The position numbers and the translations under genes were made by a program. Of a stretch of DNA of 64,000 bases, positions 1 to 8,999 are shown in pieces. Below the pieces are notes generated by a model, which saw only the letters and a program-made list of their open reading frames with translations, had not been told where the DNA came from and did no database searches. The stretch lies in the NCBI GenBank assembly GCA_022839785.1, contig JALHJW010000007.1:91181-155180 (forward strand). The letters run 5' to 3'. Every line of letters begins with the position of its first letter. Positions within the stretch are counted from its first letter, which is position 1. Source of the stretch: Desulfovibrio sp. (lineage in GTDB: Bacteria > Desulfobacterota > Desulfovibrionia > Desulfovibrionales > Desulfovibrionaceae).

Positions 1-3000
1 GGCGTCCGGGTCTTCTCCTCCAAGACCTTCGAGTTGGGCAGCGAGGGCGGCGAAACGCGCCTCGCCGAGGCGCTTCTCGCCATGCGCTCGGCGCGCGCGG
101 TCTTCGTCTACCGCTCCACGGACCCGGTCTGGGAGCAGGTGGACGAGGCCGTGCGCGAGGTCAGGGACCGCATCCCCGTGGTCTGCCTGTCCTACGATCC
201 CTCGTCCTGGGCGCTGTCCTCGGTAGCGCCCGAGGCGGTGCAGACCTGCTACCGCTACGTGACCTACGGCGACGAGGCCAACTACGCGGGCCTCCTGCGC
301 TACCTGGACGGCCTGGCGCGGGGGGACGTCTCGGACATTCCCCCGCCCGAGCCCGTGCCCTGGGAGGGGCTCTGGCACCCGGACGCGCCGGAGCGCGCCT
401 TTGACGGGCATGCGGCCTTCGCGGCCTGGTACGGGGAATACTGCGCCGACAAGGGACTCTCCGGTCCGGTGGTCGGGGTCCTCCTGGCCCGGCACTACTG
501 GGTCAACCGGGTCATGGAGGTGGAGACGCTGCTGGTGCGGGAGCTTGAGGCGCGGGGTCTGCGCGTGCTGCCCGCCTTCTCCAACTCCATTCGCGACGAG
601 GGGCTGGGCAACAAGGGCTCCCTGCTCTGGTCGCGCGAGGTCTTCATGGACGGGCCGGGCGCGCCGCGCGTGGACGCGCTCATCAAGCTGCAGCCCTTCT
701 TCCTGGGCAGCCGCAAGGGGCCGGGCAGCAAACCCGGCGGCGCTGGCGGCGCGGCCGATGGCAGTGTGGCCCAGGAAGGGGCTGAGTTCTTCGCCGCCCT
801 TGGCGTTCCGGTCTTCCAGCCGGTCTTTTCCTCGGCCAAGACCCTCGAAGAGTGGGAGAACGACCCGCAGGGTCTGGGCAGCGAGGTGGCCTGGGCCGTG
901 GCCATGCCGGAGTTCGAGGGCGTCATCGAGCCCTTTTACCTCGGCGGCGGCAAGCGCTTCTCCGACGACGCCACGGGGGCCGAGATCGAGCGGCGCGTGG
1001 CCCATCCGGAGCGCGTGGCGAGGCTCGCCAGCCGCGTGCGGCGCTGGCTCTCGCTCCGCACCAAGCCCGTGGCCGAGCGCAAGGTGGCCTTCATCCTGCA
1101 CAACAATCCCTGCGCCTCGGTGGAGGCCAGCGTGGGCGGCGCGGCCAAGCTCGATTCGCTCGAAAGCGTGGCCCTGATCCTCAAGGAGATGCGGGACGCG
1201 GGCTATGCCGTCGACGTGCCTGAAACGGGCGCGGCGCTGATCGAGAACATCATGGAGCGCAAGGCCATCTCCGAGTTCCGCTGGACCACGGTGCAGGAGA
1301 TCGCGGCCAAGGGCGGGACCCTGGCCCGTCTGGGGCTCGCAACGTACCGCGCTTGGTTCGACGCCTGGCCCGAGAAGGTGCGGAACCGCATTTCCGAGGC
1401 CTGGGGGCCGCCTCCGGGCACGGAGAAGGACGGCGTGCCCGCGGCCATGGTCCTGGACGGCGACATCCTCATCACCGGCGTGCAGTACGGCAACGCCGTG
1501 ATCTGCGTGCAGCCCAAGCGCGGCTGCGCGGGCCCCCGCTGCGACGGGCGCGTCTGCAAGATTCTGCACGACCCGGACATCCCGCCGCCGCACCAGTATC
1601 TCGCCACCTACCGCTGGCTGCAGGACGAGTTCGGGGCCGACGCCCTGATCCACGTGGGTACCCACGGCAACCTGGAGTTCCTGCCCGGCAAGTCCGTGGG
1701 GCTCTCGGGCTCGTGCCTGCCGGACGTGGCCACGCACGAGGCGCCGCACCTGTACATCTACAACTCCGACAACCCGGCCGAGGGCGTCATCGCCAAGCGC
1801 CGTTCCTACGCCGCCCTGGTGGACCATATGCAGACCGTGATGACCCAGAGCGGGCTGTACGACGAGCTTGAGGAGCTGGACCGCTTCCTCGGCGAGTGGG
1901 AGCAGGCGCGCGCGAGCGACCCGGCGCGGGCGCACCAGCTCGAACACCTCATCCGCGAGGGCATCGAAAAGGCCAAGCTGCAAAGCCAGGTGAAGCCCGA
2001 GCTGGCCGCGGACTTCGAGGCCCTGGCCGCGCGCACGCACGACGCCCTCTCGCTCATCCGCAACACCATGATCCAGGACGGCATGCACATCTTCGGCGAA
2101 CTGCCCGAAGGCAAGCGCCGCGCGGACTTCATCTATTCCATCGTGCGCTTCGACGCAGGCGACGAGCATTCCCTGCGCAAGTGCCTGTGCCGGGCCTCGG
2201 ACCTGGACCTGGCCGCGCTGCTGGCCGACCCCGGCGCCGTGGACCCGAGGCTTTGCCGCGCGCACGGCGAATTGCTGGAGGAGATCGACCGCATCGGCGC
2301 GGCCCTGTGCGGCCTCGCCCTCGACAAATTGCCCGAGGAGCTTCCCGGCGAGGCGCGGCGTCTTCTGGGGGACCTCTGCCTCCGCCCCGAGACCCTGGCC
2401 CCTCTTGCCGCCGTGGGGACGCGCGTGCGCGGCATCGAGGCGCGCATCGAGGCCTCGCGCGAGCGCGAAGCGCTCCTGCACGCCGCTGCGGGACGCTTCA
2501 TCCCGCCGGGGCCCTCGGGCATCATCACGCGCGGCCGCGAGGACATCCTGCCCACGGGCCGCAACTTCTACACCCTGGACCCCCGCCGCCTGCCCACCAA
2601 GGCCGCCTGGCGCGTGGGCCAGAACCTGGCGCGCGCCATCGTGGCCAAGCATCTGGACGAGGAGGGCCGTCATCCCGAGAACGTGGCCATGTTCTGGATG
2701 TGCAACGACATGATGTGGGCCGACGGCGAGGGCATGGCCCAGCTCTACGCCCTGCTCGGCGTGCGGCCTGTGTGGCTGGCCAACGGCCACACGCGCGGTT
2801 TCGAGATCATTCCGCTGGAAGAGCTGGGCAGGCCGCGCATCGACGTCACCATCCGCGTCTCGGGGCTCCTGCGCGACAGCTTCCCCGAGTCCATGGAGCA
2901 GATGGACGAGGCGGTGCAGGCCGTGGCCGCGCTCGATGAGGATCCGGAGATGAACTTCGTGCGCAAGCACGCGCTGGAGCGGCTGAGCGGCCTCAAGACC

Positions 3001-3855
3001 GACGACGCCGACGCCTGGCGCAAGGCCACCTACCGCCTCTTCTCCGCCCGGCCCGGCACCTACCAAGCGGGCGTGAACCTCGCGATCTACGCCTCGGCCT
3101 GGAAGGACGAAAAGGATCTGGCCGAGATATTCGTGCACTGGAACGGCTTCGCCTACGGCAAGGGGGCTTTTGGCGTGGAAAGCCCCCGCTCCCTGGAGGC
3201 CGCGCTCTCCACCGTGGACGTGACCTACAACAAGGTGGTCACGGACGAGCACGACCTCTTCGGTTGCTGCGCCTACTACGGCACGCACGGCGGCATGACC
3301 GCGGCCGCGAGCCATCTGAAGGGAGAGAAGGTGCGCTCCTACTACGGCGACACCCGCGAGACCGAGCACGTGGAGGTGCGCGACCTGGCCGACGAGGTCC
3401 GGCGCGTGGTGCGCACCAAGCTGCTCAATCCCAAGTGGATCGAGGGCATGAAGCGCCACGGCTACAAGGGCGCGGGCGACATCTCCAAGCGCGTGGGCCG
3501 GGTCTACGGCTGGGAGGCCACCACCCAGGAGGTGGACGACTGGATCTTCGACGACATCGCCAAGACCTTCGTGCTCGACAAGGAGAACAAGGAGTTCTTC
3601 GAAAAGCACAACCCCTGGGCGCTTGAAGAAATAGCCCGCCGCCTTCTGGAGGCGCAGGGCCGGGGCCTGTGGGAGGCCGATCCGGACGTGCTGGAGGGTC
3701 TCAAGGAGACCTATCTCGAACTGGAAGGCTGGCTGGAGGAACGGACCGAAGGCTACGGCGGCGAATTCCAGGGCGGAGCCGTGGACATCGTCACGGCCGA
3801 GGACGTGGCCTCGTGGAAGGAAAAGCTCGCCCAGGTGCGCGAGAAGGACGCGTAG
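1..3855 (+). CDS. cobN: CobN/BchH-type metallochelatase large subunit (5' end outside window)
   Basis: The frame is open from base 1, so the start lies upstream; the TTG at 34 is internal. The product is the large porphyrin/corrin-binding subunit of a class I, ATP-dependent chelatase, most likely inserting cobalt into a corrin precursor in the cytoplasm. About 1,284 residues are visible, close to the usual 1,250-1,300. Conserved family blocks are present: HVGTHGNLEFLPGK near 1651-1692, GRNFYTLDPRRLP near 2560 and the ADGEGMAQLY region near 2720. BchI- and ChlD-like partners follow, giving a complete three-subunit chelatase, and cbiC downstream points to cobalamin rather than chlorophyll. Whether the metal is cobalt, nickel or magnesium cannot be read from sequence; cobalt is inferred from context. 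Confidence 0.93.
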   Translation, partial: GVRVFSSKTFELGSEGGETRLAEALLAMRSARAVFVYRSTDPVWEQVDEAVREVRDRIPVVCLSYDPSSWALSSVAPEAVQTCYRYVTYGDEANYAGLLRYLDGLARGDVSDIPPPEPVPWEGLWHPDAPERAFDGHAAFAAWYGEYCADKGLSGPVVGVLLARHYWVNRVMEVETLLVRELEARGLRVLPAFSNSIRDEGLGNKGSLLWSREVFMDGPGAPRVDALIKLQPFFLGSRKGPGSKPGGAGGAADGSVAQEGAEFFAALGVPVFQPVFSSAKTLEEWENDPQGLGSEVAWAVAMPEFEGVIEPFYLGGGKRFSDDATGAEIERRVAHPERVARLASRVRRWLSLRTKPVAERKVAFILHNNPCASVEASVGGAAKLDSLESVALILKEMRDAGYAVDVPETGAALIENIMERKAISEFRWTTVQEIAAKGGTLARLGLATYRAWFDAWPEKVRNRISEAWGPPPGTEKDGVPAAMVLDGDILITGVQYGNAVICVQPKRGCAGPRCDGRVCKILHDPDIPPPHQYLATYRWLQDEFGADALIHVGTHGNLEFLPGKSVGLSGSCLPDVATHEAPHLYIYNSDNPAEGVIAKRRSYAALVDHMQTVMTQSGLYDELEELDRFLGEWEQARASDPARAHQLEHLIREGIEKAKLQSQVKPELAADFEALAARTHDALSLIRNTMIQDGMHIFGELPEGKRRADFIYSIVRFDAGDEHSLRKCLCRASDLDLAALLADPGAVDPRLCRAHGELLEEIDRIGAALCGLALDKLPEELPGEARRLLGDLCLRPETLAPLAAVGTRVRGIEARIEASREREALLHAAAGRFIPPGPSGIITRGREDILPTGRNFYTLDPRRLPTKAAWRVGQNLARAIVAKHLDEEGRHPENVAMFWMCNDMMWADGEGMAQLYALLGVRPVWLANGHTRGFEIIPLEELGRPRIDVTIRVSGLLRDSFPESMEQMDEAVQAVAALDEDPEMNFVRKHALERLSGLKTDDADAWRKATYRLFSARPGTYQAGVNLAIYASAWKDEKDLAEIFVHWNGFAYGKGAFGVESPRSLEAALSTVDVTYNKVVTDEHDLFGCCAYYGTHGGMTAAASHLKGEKVRSYYGDTRETEHVEVRDLADEVRRVVRTKLLNPKWIEGMKRHGYKGAGDISKRVGRVYGWEATTQEVDDWIFDDIAKTFVLDKENKEFFEKHNPWALEEIARRLLEAQGRGLWEADPDVLEGLKETYLELEGWLEERTEGYGGEFQGGAVDIVTAEDVASWKEKLAQVREKDA

Positions 3856-3858
3856 GCG

Positions 3859-3982
3859 GGCCGCTGAAAAAGCGCCGTCTGCGGCGTTGCTTCGAACCGT
3901 TCGAGTTCTCGCGTATTGGAATACGCTTCGGACTCGCCCGTTTCTCGTGCCTTGCGTCCGACACTTTTTGAGCGGTCCGCCA
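3859..3982. repeat. Imperfect 124-bp palindromic intergenic repeat
   Basis: The gap between cobN and the ATPase gene is mostly one imperfect palindrome. Its outer arms begin CCGCTGAAAAAG and end CTTTTTGAGCGG. The centre is a perfect GCGTATT-GG-AATACGC palindrome at 3911-3926. It looks like a REP/MITE-type interspersed element. As RNA it would form a long hairpin inside the operon, so it could attenuate expression of the downstream subunits relative to cobN. Copy number in the genome cannot be seen here. Confidence 0.7.
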
Positions 3983-4024
3983 CAAGAGTTGCCGCCGTGC
4001 GGAAACGTAAAAAGGAATTGAGGA

Positions 4025-5053
4025 ATGTTACACGGAAGAACGAATTATCCCTTCTCGGCCATCGTGGGCCAGGAGGGCATGAAGAAGGCCCTGCTGCTCA
4101 ACGTGGTCAACCCGCTCATCGGCGGGGTGCTGGTGCGCGGCGAAAAGGGCACGGCCAAGTCCACGGCCGTGCGCGCCCTGGCGGACCTGCTGCCCGAGAT
4201 CGCCGTGGTCGCGGGCTGTCCCTGCGCCTGCGACCCGGACGACGCCGCGGGCCTCTGCCCGGACTGCGCGGCCGCCGCGGCCTCGGGCGAACTGGGCCGG
4301 ACCGTGCGGCGCACGCGCGTGGTGGACCTGCCCGTGGGCTCCACAGAGGACCGCGTGGCCGGGACCCTGGACCTGGAAGCCGCCATCCGCGAGGGCAAAA
4401 AGCGCTTCGAGCCGGGCATCCTGGCCCAGGCCAACCGCGCCATCCTCTACGTGGACGAGGTCAACCTGCTCGACGACCACATCGTGGACGTGCTGCTCGA
4501 CGCCGCGGCCATGGGCGTGAACACCGTGGAGCGCGAGGGCGTGTCGCACTCGCACCCGGCCCGCTTCGTGCTCGTGGGCACCATGAACCCGGAGGAGGGC
4601 GAACTCAGGCCCCAGCTCCTCGACCGTTTCGGCCTCTGCGTGGAGGTGCGCGGCATGGACGAGCCCGAGGCGCGCATGGAGGTCATGGTGCGCCGCGCGG
4701 CCTTCGAGGACGACGCCGAGACCTTCCGCACCGCCTGGAAGCCCGAGGACGAACGCCTCGCCGCCCGCATCCGCGAGGCCAAGGCCCTGCTGCCGTTGGT
4801 CATGGTCCCGGACCCCATCCTGCACACCATCGTGACCATCGCCATCGAGATGGAGGTGGACGGGCACCGCGCCGACCTGGTCATGCTCAAGGCCGCCAAG
4901 GCCCTGGCCGCGCTGGACGGCCGCGACGAGGTGTCCGAGGCCGACGTGCGCGAGGCCGCGGCCCTGGCCCTGCCGCACCGCATGCGCAGAAAACCCTTCC
5001 AGAAGATCGGCCTGGACGGCGAGCGGCTGGCGGCCTTCGGCAAGAGCGCGTGA
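4025..5053 (+). CDS. BchI/ChlI-type AAA+ chelatase ATPase subunit
   Basis: A 342-residue AAA+ ATPase that would power metal insertion by the CobN-like subunit. Walker A GEKGTAKST lies at residues 39-47 and Walker B ILYVDE at 140-145. The family sequence MNPEEGELRPQLLDRFGL is also present. Between the two Walker motifs sits a cysteine-rich insert (C65, C67, C69, C78, C81) that could bind a metal or Fe-S centre; that function is inferred. The gene follows cobN after the palindromic repeat, and its TGA overlaps a possible GTG start of the next gene. It is closely similar to the N-terminal half of that neighbour, suggesting tandem duplication followed by fusion to a VWA domain. Substrate metal is unproven. 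Confidence 0.93.
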   Translation: MLHGRTNYPFSAIVGQEGMKKALLLNVVNPLIGGVLVRGEKGTAKSTAVRALADLLPEIAVVAGCPCACDPDDAAGLCPDCAAAAASGELGRTVRRTRVVDLPVGSTEDRVAGTLDLEAAIREGKKRFEPGILAQANRAILYVDEVNLLDDHIVDVLLDAAAMGVNTVEREGVSHSHPARFVLVGTMNPEEGELRPQLLDRFGLCVEVRGMDEPEARMEVMVRRAAFEDDAETFRTAWKPEDERLAARIREAKALLPLVMVPDPILHTIVTIAIEMEVDGHRADLVMLKAAKALAALDGRDEVSEADVREAAALALPHRMRRKPFQKIGLDGERLAAFGKSA

Positions 5054-5061
5054 GTCCGGAC

Positions 5062-7122
5062 ATGAACGGTCTTGCCCGCCGCGTCTTTCCTTTCGCGGCC
5101 ATCGTGGGCCAGGAACGCGCCAAGCGGGCTCTGCTCGTGAACGCGGTCTGTCCAGGCGTCGGCGGGGTGTTGCTGCGCGGCGAGAAGGGCACGGCCAAGT
5201 CCACGGCGGTGCGCGGCCTGGCCGCGTTGCTGCCCGAGATCGAGAGCGTGCCCGGCTGCGTCTTCGGCTGCGACCCCAAGGGCGCGCTCTGCCCGGACTG
5301 CCGGGTCCGGGCCGCGTCCGGTCCGCTGCCCTCGGCCCCGCGCCGGGCGCGGCTGGTGGACCTGCCCCTGGCCGCCACCGAGGACCGCGTGGCCGGGGCC
5401 GTGGACATGGAGGCCGCCATCCGCGAGGGCGTCCGCCGCCTCGATCCCGGCCTGCTGGCCCAGGCGCATCGCGGCTTGCTTTATGTGGACGAGGTGAACC
5501 TGTTGCCCGACCACATCGCGGACATGGTCCTGGACGCCTGCGCCTCGGGCCTGAACGTGGTCAGGCGCGAGGGCGTGAGCGCCGAGCACCCGGCCGAGTT
5601 CGCCCTGGTGGGCTCCATGAATCCGGAGGAGGGCGAGCTGCGGCCCCAGCTGCTCGACCGCTTCGGCCTCTCGGCCGAGATAGCGGCCCCGCGCGAGCCC
5701 GAGGAGCGCCTCGCCGTGCTGCGCGCCCGCGAGGCGTTCGACGCGGACCCGGACGGATTTCTGGCCGCGCACGTTCCGGCTCAGGCCGACCTTGCCGAGC
5801 GCATCGTGCAGGCCAGGCGCATTTTGAAGAACGTGCGCGTGCCGCGCGCCATGCTGCAGCTCATCGCCCGGCTCGCGGCGGAGGCCAACTGCGCCGGGCA
5901 TCGCGGCGAGCTGGCCATGCGCCGGGCGGCCCGCGCCCTGGCCGCTCTGGACGGACGCGAGGACGTGCGCGAACCCGACGTGCTGGAGGCCGCCGAACTG
6001 GCCCTGGCCCACCGCCGCCGCATGCAGGCCCCGCCGCCCCCGCCCCCCCCTCCCGAAGAGGAGCACGAGCATGACCACGAGCACGACGAGCCGCCGCCGC
6101 AGGAAGAGGAGGCCGCGCCCGAGGACGACGACTCCGGCGCGAGGCCCGAGGAGCGGGAGGCCGAACCCCAGGAGTCGGGAGAGGACGCCGGAGAGGACGC
6201 CGGGGAGGAGCGGCCCCCGCCGCCCGAGGAGCAACAGGGCGGGACGCCCCTGCCCGACGTGCGGCAGATCTTCGCCGTGGGCGCGCCTTTTCGCGTCAAG
6301 CCCATCACGTTTCGCAAGGACCGCCTGGCGCGCAAGGGCTCGGGACGCCGCACCCGCTCGCGCACGACCATGAAGGCCGGGCGCTACGTGGGCAGCCTGC
6401 CCGACGCCGCGCCCACGGATCTGGCCCTGGACGCCACGTTGCGCGCCGCCGCCTGCCGGGGAGGCCGACGCGGGGACGGCGACGGCCCGCTGCTCGACAT
6501 CCGGCGCGAGGACCTGCGCCAGCGCAGGCGCGAGAAGAAGATCGGCAACCTCATCGTCTTCGTGGTGGACGCCTCCGGCTCCATGGGCGCGGCGCAGCGT
6601 ATGAGCGAGGCCAAGGGCGCGGTGCTCTCCCTGCTCCTCGACGCCTACCAGAAGCGCGACCGCGTGGCCTTCGTGGCCTTCCGGGGCGAGCGGGCCGAGG
6701 TGCTGCTGCATCCCACGGGCAGCGTGGAGGCCGCCTTCCGCCATCTTGAGGAACTGCCCACGGGCGGCCGCACGCCGCTGGCCGACGGACTGGCAGAGGG
6801 CTTTCGCGTCATCGAGAACGCCCTGCGCAAGGACCCGGACACCTTCCCTGTGCTGCTGGTCATCTCCGACGGCCGGGCCAACGCCGCGCCCGAGGGCGTG
6901 AGGCCCGTGGCCGCGGCCATGCTCACGGCCGGAGCCATCGCCGAGGATGGCCGGGTGCGCTCCCTGGTGGTGGACGTGGAGCGCAAGGGGATGCTCAGCT
7001 TCGGTCTGGCGCGCGGCCTGGCCGAGGCCCTGGGCGCGGACCATTTTCACATCGAGGACTTGAAGGCCGAGACCCTGGTGCAGGTGCTCAAGGACGCGGC
7101 CCTGGGAGGACAGGAGCGATGA
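5062..7122 (+). CDS. ChlD/BchD-type chelatase subunit (AAA+ plus VWA)
   Basis: A 686-residue protein with an intact N-terminal AAA+ domain (Walker A GEKGTAKST, residues 40-48). A low-complexity Pro/Glu/Asp/His linker follows at about 325-415. The C-terminal von Willebrand A domain carries the MIDAS motif DASGS near residues 503-507. In magnesium and cobalt chelatases such a subunit forms a double hexamer with the I subunit and docks on the large subunit. Many ChlD proteins have a decayed Walker A; this one looks intact. The ATG at 5062 is preferred. A GTG at 5050, overlapping the upstream stop, would add four residues. Its stop overlaps the start of the next gene in an ATGA. Confidence 0.92.
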   Translation: MNGLARRVFPFAAIVGQERAKRALLVNAVCPGVGGVLLRGEKGTAKSTAVRGLAALLPEIESVPGCVFGCDPKGALCPDCRVRAASGPLPSAPRRARLVDLPLAATEDRVAGAVDMEAAIREGVRRLDPGLLAQAHRGLLYVDEVNLLPDHIADMVLDACASGLNVVRREGVSAEHPAEFALVGSMNPEEGELRPQLLDRFGLSAEIAAPREPEERLAVLRAREAFDADPDGFLAAHVPAQADLAERIVQARRILKNVRVPRAMLQLIARLAAEANCAGHRGELAMRRAARALAALDGREDVREPDVLEAAELALAHRRRMQAPPPPPPPPEEEHEHDHEHDEPPPQEEEAAPEDDDSGARPEEREAEPQESGEDAGEDAGEERPPPPEEQQGGTPLPDVRQIFAVGAPFRVKPITFRKDRLARKGSGRRTRSRTTMKAGRYVGSLPDAAPTDLALDATLRAAACRGGRRGDGDGPLLDIRREDLRQRRREKKIGNLIVFVVDASGSMGAAQRMSEAKGAVLSLLLDAYQKRDRVAFVAFRGERAEVLLHPTGSVEAAFRHLEELPTGGRTPLADGLAEGFRVIENALRKDPDTFPVLLVISDGRANAAPEGVRPVAAAMLTAGAIAEDGRVRSLVVDVERKGMLSFGLARGLAEALGADHFHIEDLKAETLVQVLKDAALGGQER

Positions 7123-8150
7123 GGACGACGAGCCGCGCGCACCCGGTCATCGCCTGCCTCGCGTTTTTCGCCCTGCTTCTCCCGGCCGGCGCGGCGCAGG
7201 CGAAAAGCGTCACGGTCACGGACGCCATGGACAGGGCGGTGACCATAGAACTGCCCGTGCGGCGCGCGGTGGTCCTCTCGGACGACGCCATGGAGGTCGT
7301 GCGGCTCATGGGCCGCATGGACCGCGTGGTGGGGACGAGCACCTACATCAAGAGCCGGGAGCCGTTCTATCCCGAAGTCGCGGGCATGGCCGACGTGGGC
7401 CGGGCCTTCACGCCCAACCTGGAGGCCATCGCGGCGCTCCGGCCCGACCTCGTGGTCACCTGGACCAAGTGGCCGGGCCAGGAGATGGAGGAGCGGCTGA
7501 AACCCTTCGGCATCCAGGTGCTGCGGCTCGAACTCTACCTCGTGCCGCTCATCGAGCGCGAGGTGCGCGTGCTGGGCGAGGTCTTCGAGGCGCGGGACAA
7601 GGCCGAGGCGTACCTCGACTGGAACCGGGAGCGCACGGCCGAGCTGACCGCCTGCATCGGCGACGGGCCGAGGCCCAGGGTCCTTCTGGAGAGCTTCTCA
7701 CCCATGCAGATCTACGGCCTCGGTTCGGGCGTGGACACCCTCTGCGAGCTGGCGGGCGGGGACAACGTGGGCCGCGCCCTGTCCATCTCCTCGGCCTTGG
7801 TGGACACCGAATGGGTGGTGCGCGCCGCCCCGGACGCGGTCTTCAAGTCCGTGACCCTGCGCCTGGAGACGCCGGACAGGGAGCAGCGGCGGCTCGACGC
7901 CATCCGCGACGAGATCGCGGCCAGGCCGGGCTGGAGCATGGTCCCCGCGGTGCGCGAAAAGCGCGTCTTCGCCATGTCCACGGACGTGGGCGGCGGGCCG
8001 CGCTACGTCGTGGGCCTGGCCTACATGCTGGGCCGGCTGCATCCGGGCCGCTGCTCCGGCATCAATCCCGAGACCCTGCACCGGGAGTACCTGGAGCGTT
8101 TTCACGGACGCCGCCTCGACGGCGCGTTCCTCTCCTCCCCCATGCCGTGA
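7119..8150 (+). CDS. Periplasmic metal/corrinoid ABC-transporter substrate-binding protein (BtuF/FecB-like)
   Basis: A 343-residue class III periplasmic binding protein. It has an N-terminal signal peptide (hydrophobic stretch followed by AGAAQAKS near residue 28). The two lobes begin TVTDAMDRAVTIELP and LEAIAALRPDLVV, typical of siderophore, vitamin B12 and cobalt-chelate binding proteins. The start codon overlaps the upstream stop (ATGA), so it is translationally coupled to the chelatase genes. This suggests it captures the metal or a tetrapyrrole precursor the chelatase uses. No permease or ATPase gene accompanies it in the window; these may lie elsewhere or have been lost when the CRISPR locus arrived. 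The ligand is not identifiable from sequence. Confidence 0.85.
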   Translation: MRTTSRAHPVIACLAFFALLLPAGAAQAKSVTVTDAMDRAVTIELPVRRAVVLSDDAMEVVRLMGRMDRVVGTSTYIKSREPFYPEVAGMADVGRAFTPNLEAIAALRPDLVVTWTKWPGQEMEERLKPFGIQVLRLELYLVPLIEREVRVLGEVFEARDKAEAYLDWNRERTAELTACIGDGPRPRVLLESFSPMQIYGLGSGVDTLCELAGGDNVGRALSISSALVDTEWVVRAAPDAVFKSVTLRLETPDREQRRLDAIRDEIAARPGWSMVPAVREKRVFAMSTDVGGGPRYVVGLAYMLGRLHPGRCSGINPETLHREYLERFHGRRLDGAFLSSPMP

Positions 8151-8171
8151 TCCCCAACCGAGGAGTTTGTC

Positions 8172-8828
8172 GTGGAGTACCTGACCGATCCGGCCGAGAT
8201 CGAGCGCCGTTCCATGGCCATCATCGACGGCCTCGTGCCCGAGCCGCGTCCGCACGCGGGCGACGAATGGCTGGTCGTGCGGCGCATGATCCACACCACG
8301 GCGGACATGGAGATGCCGTCCCTGGTGCGCTTTTCGCCCGGCGCGGCGGCGGCCGGGGTCGCCGCCCTGGCCTCTGGCGGCGTGATCTTCACCGACACGC
8401 AGATGGCCAAGGCGGGCATGACCGCGCGCCGTCTCGGCCCCCTGGGCTGCGAGGTGCGCTGCGTGATGTGCGAGCCCGCCGTGGCCGACGACGCCAAGGA
8501 GCGCTGCGTGACCCGCGCCGTGGCCGCCATGGACGTGGCCGTGGCCGCCGCGCCGCGCGGCGTCTTCGCCATCGGCAACGCGCCCACGGCCCTGCTCCGG
8601 CTCGTCGAGCACATGGAGGCGGGCCGCGCCCGTCCGGCCCTGGTTCTGGGCATGCCGGTGGGTTTCGTCAACGCGGCCGAATCCAAGGACCTGCTCATGC
8701 GGCGCGCGGGCGACATTCCGTGGATAGCCATAGCGGGCCGCAAGGGCGGCTCGGCCCTGGCCGCCGCGGCGATCAACGCCCTGGCGGACCTGGCCCTGGC
8801 CCGGCGGGGCCTTGCGGCGGCGGGATAA
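8172..8828 (+). CDS. cbiC: Precorrin-8X / cobalt-precorrin-8 methylmutase
   Basis: A 218-residue protein that moves the C-11 methyl group to C-12, giving (cobalt-)hydrogenobyrinate in cobalamin synthesis. The catalytic His is in RMIHTTADMEM (H41). The conserved IFTDTQM and GMPVGFVNAAESKDLL segments are present. Length matches the family. The start is a GTG at 8172 preceded by GAGGAG seven bases upstream. It is the last intact gene of the chelatase/corrin operon; only a methyltransferase stub follows before the CRISPR array. CobH (aerobic) and CbiC (anaerobic) cannot be separated by sequence alone; CbiC is chosen because the apparent host is an anaerobe. Confidence 0.93.
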   Translation: MEYLTDPAEIERRSMAIIDGLVPEPRPHAGDEWLVVRRMIHTTADMEMPSLVRFSPGAAAAGVAALASGGVIFTDTQMAKAGMTARRLGPLGCEVRCVMCEPAVADDAKERCVTRAVAAMDVAVAAAPRGVFAIGNAPTALLRLVEHMEAGRARPALVLGMPVGFVNAAESKDLLMRRAGDIPWIAIAGRKGGSALAAAAINALADLALARRGLAAAG

Positions 8829-8837
8829 CAGACGCAC

Positions 8838-8990
8838 GGAACGTCGCTCCGGGGCGCGCCCATCGGAGCCGGTCCCGGCGATCCCGAACTGCTCACTCTC
8901 AAGGCCTCCCGATTGATCGCGGCGGCCGCCCCCGCGCTCTACGCCGGGTCGCGCGCGGGGAGAACGCCGATCGAGATGGGCGATGGCTGA
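8838..8990 (+). pseudogene. Truncated CobM/CbiF-type tetrapyrrole methyltransferase, cut at the CRISPR array
   Basis: Translating from about 8862 gives IGAGPGDPELLTLKASRLI and then ALYAGS, the glycine-rich N-terminal signature of precorrin-4 C11- and related tetrapyrrole methyltransferases. Homology stops soon after YAGS and the frame closes at TGA 8988-8990, ten bases before the first CRISPR repeat. There is no convincing start codon, and about 85 percent of the expected gene is missing. It follows cbiC by only about 10 bases, as in an operon. It is best read as the remnant of a cobM/cbiF gene broken by deletion or insertion when the CRISPR-Cas locus arrived. The exact family member is uncertain. 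Confidence 0.75.
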
Positions 8991-8999
8991 CGGTGAAGC

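Noticed and set aside
3916..7122. An extended 1,068-codon version of the ChlD-like gene starting in the intergenic repeat.
   Set aside because: The first 380 codons are a low-complexity shadow of the BchI-like gene; homology starts at 5062.
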